From Planctomycetota bacterium (GTDB taxonomy: Bacteria > Planctomycetota > B15-G4): a stretch of DNA of 64,000 nucleotides. Made by a program: the position numbers and the translations under genes. Below the pieces are notes generated by a model. That model was not told the origin of the DNA. It worked only from the letters and a program-made list of their open reading frames with translations, and did not search any database. Of this stretch, positions 57,850 through 64,000 are shown piece by piece (position 1 is the first letter of the stretch; each line of letters begins with the position of its first letter). The stretch is from contig JAQWOM010000043.1 of assembly GCA_029245865.1 (NCBI GenBank), positions 172,620-236,619 on the forward strand, in the 5' to 3' direction.

Positions 57850-59319
57850 TCAGGCTGGTGCGGCGGCCTGCAGCTGATAGTACAGCTCCTCATAGGCCGC
57901 GGTCTGCTGCTCCCACGAGAAATCCTCGGCCATGGCATTGCTTTGCATGCGCTCCCAGGCGGGGCGGTCTGCCCAGAGTTCGAGAGCATAGGTCAAGGCC
58001 CACCGGACTCCCTCGGGGTCGAACTCATCGAACAAGATTCCGGTTCCCTCGCCGGTATGCCTGTCGAAAAGCCTGACCGTATCGGCCAAGCCGCCCGTCC
58101 GGCGCACGATCGGAATCGTTCCATAACGAAGGCTGTACATCTGATTGAGCCCGCAAGGCTCGTAAAGCGAGGGCATCAAAAAAGCATCGCTCCCCGCTTC
58201 GATCAAGTGCGCCAAGGCATTGTCATACCCTCGGTAGAAGCACATTCGCCCCGGGAACCGTCGTTCAAGATCCGCGAAGGCCGTCTCGTACTTTTGCTCC
58301 CCGCTGCCCAGCACCGCGACGCGCACATCTCTCCCCGAGAGCATCTCCGAAAGCGGCTCGAAAAGCAGCTCAAAGCCCTTCTGGTAGACAAGCCGTGAAA
58401 CGACACCGAAGACGGGCACATCATCGCCCGGCTCAAGTCCCAGTGACTCCAGAAGAATCCGTTTGTTCTCGAGCTTTCCGGACAGATCTCCCGACGAGTA
58501 GCTCGCCGGAATGAGTTCATCGTTCTCCGGACTCCACTCGCCGTAGTCGACACCATTGACGATGCCGATCACGCTCGCCGCACGCTCACGCAACAAACCG
58601 TCAAGCCCCATTCCCAGTTCTTGGGTTTGGATCTCACGCGCATACGTTGTGCTCACAGTCGTGATCGCATCGGCATAAAGCAGGCCGATTTTCAGAAAGT
58701 TGATCTTCCCTGCAGCCAAGTCCTCCTGGTGCAAGAGATGCGTCGCGTCATCCAGTCCGAGGTCATGGACGGCATCTGCTGAGACCATGCCCTGGTAGCC
58801 GATGTTGTGGATCGTGAGCACAGTCCGCGTCCGTGCAAACAGGTCCTCCCAGGAGGACAACAACTTCAAGTAAAGGGGCAAGAGCCCCGCATGCCAGTCA
58901 TTGCAATGGACGATATCAGGCGCCCAAGACGTCGCCTGACAGGCCGTGAGTGAAGCCCGCGCCAACAACGCGAAGCGCAAATGTTCATCTTCATCCGCCG
59001 TGTAGATGCCTTCTCGGTCGTACAACTCGGGACAGTCGATGCAGGACACTTCGAGTCCTGTGCGCTCGATCGTCGTATTGAACACCGAGATGCGCCCCGA
59101 GCGCGGCCCGAGGGAAACGCTGAGATTCCCCATACCTGGTGCCGGGACAAGAGACCGGCCAGCCTCTCGAAGCTGCCTGTAGAGAGGCATGAAGACACGA
59201 ACCTCGTGGCCCCGGCGGACCAATTCGGCCCCCAGGGCAGCCACAACGTCGGCCAATCCGCCGGTCTTGGCGAGCGGAGCGACCTCTGACGAAACGAGGC
59301 AGATCTTGAGCGGCGGCAT
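57850..59319 (-). CDS. glgA: Glycogen synthase (GT5)
   Basis: ICLVSSEVAPLAKTGGLADVVAALGAEL, IVHCNDWHAGLLPLYLK, VSRLVYQKGFELL, LMPSLYEPCGLNQMYSLRYGTIPIVRRTGGLADTV. Confidence 0.96.
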   Translation of the reverse strand: MPPLKICLVSSEVAPLAKTGGLADVVAALGAELVRRGHEVRVFMPLYRQLREAGRSLVPAPGMGNLSVSLGPRSGRISVFNTTIERTGLEVSCIDCPELYDREGIYTADEDEHLRFALLARASLTACQATSWAPDIVHCNDWHAGLLPLYLKLLSSWEDLFARTRTVLTIHNIGYQGMVSADAVHDLGLDDATHLLHQEDLAAGKINFLKIGLLYADAITTVSTTYAREIQTQELGMGLDGLLRERAASVIGIVNGVDYGEWSPENDELIPASYSSGDLSGKLENKRILLESLGLEPGDDVPVFGVVSRLVYQKGFELLFEPLSEMLSGRDVRVAVLGSGEQKYETAFADLERRFPGRMCFYRGYDNALAHLIEAGSDAFLMPSLYEPCGLNQMYSLRYGTIPIVRRTGGLADTVRLFDRHTGEGTGILFDEFDPEGVRWALTYALELWADRPAWERMQSNAMAEDFSWEQQTAAYEELYYQLQAAAPA

Positions 59320-59456
59320 GGAGGGCCTCTCGGGGTCTTGAGGAGCGCGTCACTCTATCCCATCGGGATGTGTGCCTCACGCCTCGGCAGGCGGTATCCT
59401 GCCCGACCCCGGAATGCGCCCGACATCCCGGACCCTCTTTTGACGCAGGAACCGAC

Positions 59457-60677
59457 ATGCGCCACGCGGTGTTCGTCGTGCCATTCCTCTTTGAGACCTC
59501 CGTGCGCTTTCTTCGCGCGGCTCTTCGCCTACCCGGCGTGGCTGTGAGCCTCGTGAGCCAGGACCCCCTGGAGCGCTTTGACCCGGAGATCCGCTCCGGA
59601 CTCGCTGCGCATTGGAAAGTCGACAATGCCCTGGATGCCACTCAACTGACCCAAGCGGTTCAGGGCCTGTCTCGGCAGATCGGGCCGGCAGATCGACTCA
59701 TCGGAGTGCTCGAACAGCTTCAAGTCCCCCTGGCCGAAGCGCGCGAGAACCTTGGTCTTCCCGGACTCTCGTCCGAAGCAGCGGAGTGTTTTCGCGACAA
59801 GTCTGTGATGAAGACTCGACTACGCGAAGCCGGTTTACCTTGCGCACGCCACTGCCTCGCCACGAACACTCAACAACTTCAGGGGTTCCTCGAAGAGGTG
59901 GGCTTTCCTGTCGTGGTCAAACCACCAGCTGGCGCCGGGGCCGTGGACACCTTCAGGCTCGACAGCCCGGAGCAAGTCCCCCAGATGCTGGCCACGTGGC
60001 CCCCCCATCCATCTCGCCCGATGCTGATCGAAGAATTCATCGTCGGCGACGAACACTCTTTTGATGCTGTTTGCATCGATGGGCGCTGCGTCTGGTTCAG
60101 CATCAGCGACTACACGCCAACTCCACTGGAGGTCATGAGCAACAACTGGATTCAGTGGTGCGTCCAACTACCACGTGAACTTGAAGGCCGCGGGTATGAG
60201 CCCATCATAGAAGCCGCCCCACGCGCCCTACACGCCCTCGGCATGGGGACTGGCTTTGCGCACATGGAGTGGTTCCGCAGACCCGATGGTTCGATTGCCA
60301 TCTCCGAAGTGGGTGCGCGCCCACCCGGCGCACAATTCACGACACTGCTGAGCTTTGCTCACGACACCGATATGTACTCGGCCTGGTCACGCCTCATGAT
60401 CGAAGATCATTTTGAGCCCCCCGAACGCACGCACTCCGCCGGTGCTGCCTACCTACGCGGGCAAGGCCAAGGTGCTGTCAAAGCCATCCACGGCCTTGAA
60501 CACGCCCAACGGGAGCTCGGCGAGCTCGTGGTCGACGTCAAGCTCCCTCAGGCAGGACAGGCGCAGGCCAGTGGCTATGAAGGTGAGGGTTACGCCATTC
60601 TGCAGCACCCGCATACAGACATCGTCGAACACGGCTTGAAGCGAATGATCGAGATCATCCGGGTAGAGCTTGGTTAA
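59457..60677 (+). CDS. ATP-grasp ligase B
   Basis: FRDKSVMKTRLREAGLPCARH, GFPVVVKPPAGAGAVDTFRL, IEEFIVGDEHSFDAVCI, AHMEWFRRPDGSIAISEVGARPPG. Confidence 0.88.
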   Translation: MRHAVFVVPFLFETSVRFLRAALRLPGVAVSLVSQDPLERFDPEIRSGLAAHWKVDNALDATQLTQAVQGLSRQIGPADRLIGVLEQLQVPLAEARENLGLPGLSSEAAECFRDKSVMKTRLREAGLPCARHCLATNTQQLQGFLEEVGFPVVVKPPAGAGAVDTFRLDSPEQVPQMLATWPPHPSRPMLIEEFIVGDEHSFDAVCIDGRCVWFSISDYTPTPLEVMSNNWIQWCVQLPRELEGRGYEPIIEAAPRALHALGMGTGFAHMEWFRRPDGSIAISEVGARPPGAQFTTLLSFAHDTDMYSAWSRLMIEDHFEPPERTHSAGAAYLRGQGQGAVKAIHGLEHAQRELGELVVDVKLPQAGQAQASGYEGEGYAILQHPHTDIVEHGLKRMIEIIRVELG

Positions 60678-60699
60678 TGGCTCCTATGAAGACTCCACG

Positions 60700-61923
60700 A
60701 TGAATGTGCTCATGCTCTCTCCCGGATTTCCGGATGAGATGAACTCTTTCACCGAAGGCCTCGCGGCCGCAGGCGCACGCGTCTACGGTGTCGGCGAACA
60801 ACCGCTGGGCACGCTTCCCGCTCGCTGCCGCACTGCCCTGACGGCGTATCTTCAAGTGCCTTCCCTCTGGGATGACGAAGCGGCTATCGGCGAGATTTCA
60901 AAGGAAGCACGAGCCAACAACATTGAGTTCTCGCGCATCGAATGCCTGTGGGAACCACTCATGATCCTCGCAGCACGACTCCGAGAGGCCCTCGGCGTGC
61001 CCGGCATGACCGTCGCAGAAACCGTCCCCTTCCGGGACAAAGAGATCATGAAGAGCGTGCTGGACGCTGCAGGCATCCGCACGCCTCATCACGCACGCTG
61101 CACAGATGAGAATCAATCGCGCGCTGCTGCCGAGCGCATCGGCTTCCCGCTCATTGCCAAACCGATTGCGGGTGCAGGCTCTGCGGACACGCATCGCGTG
61201 AACGACGAGAAAGACCTCGATCGAGTGCTACCGCTGATCCGACACGTTCCAGAGGTGAGCATCGAAGAGTTTATCGAAGGACGTGAATTCACCTTCGACA
61301 CCATCTGCGCCGCAGGCGAGGTGCTCTACCACAACATGTCCTGGTACAGGCCTTGCCCGCTCATCGCGAGAACGGTCGAGTGGACTTCACCACAGACCAT
61401 CGCACTGCGAAACCCTGGCGTGGGGCCCCTCGCAGCCGGTCAGGAGATGGGCTTTGCGGTCCTCAAGGCTCTGGGATTCCAGACGGGCTTCACGCATATG
61501 GAGTGGTTTCTCACGGATTCGGGCGAAGCGGTCTTCGGTGAAATCGGAGCACGCCCGCCAGGGGCCCGTTCCGTGGAGATCATGAACGTCGCCAGTGACA
61601 TCGATCTCTACCAGGGCTGGGCCGAAGCGGTCTGCACCGGACAGCTGTCACAGCAGATTCACCGTCGCTACAACGCAGCTGTCATCTTCAAGCGCGCCCA
61701 GGGCGAGGGTCGTATCACTCAAATCGAGGGGCTGGGCGAACTTCTTTCTCGGTTTGGCCCGCACGTAACCTCCGTAGACCTTCTGCCACCCGGCGCCCAC
61801 CGTCGCAACTGGAAGCAAACGCTCATGTCGGATGGGCATCTCGTGCTGCGCCATCCAGATCTCGAGACCTGCGTCGAGATGGCAGATCGCGTCGGTACAG
61901 ACCTCCGGATATATGCAGCCTGA
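60700..61923 (+). CDS. ATP-grasp ligase C
   Basis: FRDKEIMKSVLDAAGIRTPHH, GFPLIAKPIAGAGSADTHRV, IEEFIEGREFTFDTIC, THMEWFLTDSGEAVFGEIGARPPG. Confidence 0.88.
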   Translation: MNVLMLSPGFPDEMNSFTEGLAAAGARVYGVGEQPLGTLPARCRTALTAYLQVPSLWDDEAAIGEISKEARANNIEFSRIECLWEPLMILAARLREALGVPGMTVAETVPFRDKEIMKSVLDAAGIRTPHHARCTDENQSRAAAERIGFPLIAKPIAGAGSADTHRVNDEKDLDRVLPLIRHVPEVSIEEFIEGREFTFDTICAAGEVLYHNMSWYRPCPLIARTVEWTSPQTIALRNPGVGPLAAGQEMGFAVLKALGFQTGFTHMEWFLTDSGEAVFGEIGARPPGARSVEIMNVASDIDLYQGWAEAVCTGQLSQQIHRRYNAAVIFKRAQGEGRITQIEGLGELLSRFGPHVTSVDLLPPGAHRRNWKQTLMSDGHLVLRHPDLETCVEMADRVGTDLRIYAA

Positions 61924-61926
61924 CTC

Positions 61927-62862
61927 ATGACAAAGGTCGTCCTCCTCGGTCCACAGGGCAGTTCCCCCACGGTGCGATCCACTCTCGATGAGTTGGAGTT
62001 GGGCGGACCTATCGCCGTCGTGACTGCCGGCTGGGAAGAACGCGAAGCAGAAGTCGATGAACTGGCAACCCATGTTGGTCGAGAGGTTTGCAACTTGCGT
62101 CTCTTTACACGCGCAGAAGCCGCGCTCGAAAGAGACCCAGAACTCGCAACGGCTCTGCGAGAGCTGAACGACCGCCTACGTACACTACGCATCTACTATC
62201 AGCTGCGCCTCTCAAACGCAATGAGTGCCATACGCGACCTGGCGGAGCGCGAGACTCCAAAACATAAACAGGAGCTGGATGAAGAAATCGAGCACGCCCT
62301 GGGCGCCGCACACGTACTCGATCAACATCACCGGCAGCGCTCACGAGATGCTTTTCTTTCTTTTGATGAACGCATGACACCAAGCCACCGGGATTCGATC
62401 GGTCGCGCTCGCGGAAAGATCCGCAAAGAACTCTCCAGGTGCAAAACGCTTGCCATCGCCGGGGGCCATGTGGCTGTCTTGCTTGGCCGCATGCGGCTCT
62501 TCGTCCTGGACGAATTGATCGAGGATCAAACCATCATCGCCTGGTCCGCGGGGGCCATGGCCCTCACCGACCAGGTCGTCCTCTTCCATGACAGCCCTCC
62601 ACAAGGCCGTGGCGACGCCGAAGTCCTCTCCGAAGGGCTGGGGCTTTGCCCGGACGTCGTCGCCTTGCCGCACGCCCGGCAACGCCTTCTGCTCGACGAC
62701 CCGCTGCGTGTCAGCATCATGGCGCGTCGCTTCGCCCCCTCGCGTTGCCTTGCACTGGACAAAGGGTCCCGAGCCATCTGGAACGGAACCAGTTGGACCG
62801 TTGCTCCCGGCACAAGAACCCTGCAGCCAGACGGATCACTGCACGTCGGGGGAATCTCATGA
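61927..62862 (+). CDS. Peptidase S51/cyanophycinase-like (class I GATase-like) protein with helical insertion
   Basis: TKVVLLGPQGSSPTVRSTLDELELGGPIAVVTAGW; LAIAGGHVAVLL; IIAWSAGAMALTDQVVLFHD Ser-nucleophile elbow. Confidence 0.7.
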   Translation: MTKVVLLGPQGSSPTVRSTLDELELGGPIAVVTAGWEEREAEVDELATHVGREVCNLRLFTRAEAALERDPELATALRELNDRLRTLRIYYQLRLSNAMSAIRDLAERETPKHKQELDEEIEHALGAAHVLDQHHRQRSRDAFLSFDERMTPSHRDSIGRARGKIRKELSRCKTLAIAGGHVAVLLGRMRLFVLDELIEDQTIIAWSAGAMALTDQVVLFHDSPPQGRGDAEVLSEGLGLCPDVVALPHARQRLLLDDPLRVSIMARRFAPSRCLALDKGSRAIWNGTSWTVAPGTRTLQPDGSLHVGGIS

Positions 62863-63998
62863 GCAGCCCGATCCAAAAACTCTGCGCAGAGGGCATGCCG
62901 TCTCTCGAGAAGATCGACGCTTTTCTGGCAAAGCACAGCGTTCCAATCGTCGAGGACCAACGGGTCACCTTCATCTTTCGCGGAGATCTGAAAGCTGTCT
63001 TCCTGCAGCACTTCATCTACGGCCTCGAATCCACACGCCCCTTCGAACGGATTGAAGGCACAGACCTCTGGCATCTTGAGATGGAGATCCCTCGAGAGTC
63101 TCGCGTTGAATACAAACTTCAACTTGAACACGCTGACGGACGACGAGAGCTCGTACGCGATCCGCTCAATGAGGCCGTTGCACACGACCCCTTTGGCAGC
63201 AACTCTGTCTGCGCGGGCGCTGGCTATGAAAGGCCTCTCTGGACTCTTGAAAACAACGACACGCGGCCAGGAACTCTAGAACACCGCCGTATTCAGAGTC
63301 ATGCATTCGGAAACCGTCGCGAAGTCAGCGTGTATCTACCAGCGCGCTACCGCAAGTCGGGTCGCTATCCGTTGCTTGTGGTCCATGACGGAATGGACTA
63401 TCTACGGTTCAGTTCCTTGAAGACGGTTCTCGACAACCTGATTCACCGGCTTGAGATCCCCCCCATGGTCGTGGCATTGACCGGCTCAAGTGACCGACTG
63501 CATGAGTACGCCGACGACCCTCGGCACGCGGCCTATATCGCCGAAGAACTGGTTCCCGCCATGGAACAACGTTACTCGCTTGTGAGTCACGCCGATGCAC
63601 GGGGGCTGATGGGAGCCAGCTTTGGAGGCGTCGCCGCTCTCTCGACGGCATGGCGGTATCAGGGCACATTCGGACGCCTGCTCCTGCAATCGGGCTCTTT
63701 TGCGTTCACAGACATCGGCGTCAATCCGCGAGGACCAGACTTCGACCCTGTCGTGCGCTTCATGAACGAGTTTCGCAAAGACCCTGGGCGCCCAGCGGAG
63801 CGACTGTTCCTGAGCTGCGGAACCTATGAATCCCTCATCTACGAGAATCGATCCCTCGTGCCGAGACTCCAGCAAGCCGGCATGAGCCTTCGATTCGTGG
63901 AAGCCCGCGATGGGCACAACTGGGAGAACTGGCGCGACCGGCTCCGCGAGGGCCTGTCCTGGCTCTTCCCGGGCCCCCTGTGGATGGTTTATGAATAA
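62859..63998 (+). CDS. Enterochelin-esterase-like alpha/beta hydrolase with N-terminal E-set (CBM48-like) domain
   Basis: YPLLVVHDGMDYLRFSSLKTVLDNLI, ARGLMGASFGGVAALSTAWRY (GxSxGG), N-term VTFIFRGDLKAVFL...GTDLWHLEMEIPRESRVEYKLQLEHADG; ATGA overlap with the S51-like gene. Confidence 0.82.
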   Translation: MSSPIQKLCAEGMPSLEKIDAFLAKHSVPIVEDQRVTFIFRGDLKAVFLQHFIYGLESTRPFERIEGTDLWHLEMEIPRESRVEYKLQLEHADGRRELVRDPLNEAVAHDPFGSNSVCAGAGYERPLWTLENNDTRPGTLEHRRIQSHAFGNRREVSVYLPARYRKSGRYPLLVVHDGMDYLRFSSLKTVLDNLIHRLEIPPMVVALTGSSDRLHEYADDPRHAAYIAEELVPAMEQRYSLVSHADARGLMGASFGGVAALSTAWRYQGTFGRLLLQSGSFAFTDIGVNPRGPDFDPVVRFMNEFRKDPGRPAERLFLSCGTYESLIYENRSLVPRLQQAGMSLRFVEARDGHNWENWRDRLREGLSWLFPGPLWMVYE

Positions 63999-64000
63999 CG

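Noticed and set aside
1-64000. CRISPR arrays, insertion sequences, prophage or known defence systems
   Set aside because: No regular direct repeats, transposase, integrase, Cas or recognised defence proteins were found.

Overview
The window is a GC-rich, gene-dense bacterial chromosome segment. It looks Planctomycetota/PVC-like: small basic protein of the MSIHRSLKIK family, EutN/CcmL shell proteins with a class II aldolase, peptidase-MA and metalloprotease families typical of planctomycetes. I support 54 CDSs. No rRNA, tRNA, CRISPR array, transposon or phage module is evident. Main blocks: (1) 3-9582, minus strand, ABC-dependent polysaccharide locus (GT4, PIG-L deacetylase, NhaA, two tandem GNATs, two GT2s, Wzt-like ATPase, Wzm-like permease). 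(2) 9654-14783, der GTPase, lipoprotein, sulfatase-fold protein, ROK kinase. (3) 14863-21040, queE, aminotransferase, small basic protein, TPR/peptidase-MA, YkgJ-like Cys-cluster protein, Ser/Thr kinase. (4) 21165-25727, Clp-like AAA+, glycosyltransferases, DJ-1. (5) 25782-30794, three EutN/CcmL pentamer-type shell proteins translationally interleaved with an ABC-2 exporter, followed by a class II aldolase, with no hexameric BMC shell gene in the window. (6) 30832-52669, mostly housekeeping, transport and metabolism (pgi, RND pump, P5C dehydrogenase, metalloprotease, MutS-like, GT9, MATE, aroA, crcB, AMP ligase). (7) 52666-63998, ligase-rich island: GCS2-CBS ligase, gamma-glutamyltransferase, three paralogous ATP-grasp ligases, glycogen synthase, an S51/cyanophycinase-like hydrolase and an esterase with a possible glucan-binding-like N-terminus. 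Strongest leads: the ATP-grasp/GlgA island, the EutN/ABC-exporter operon, a probable AUC-initiated YkgJ-like gene with a well-placed Shine-Dalgarno, and a sulfatase-fold protein lacking its nucleophile. All assignments come from reading translated motifs; no database search was run.
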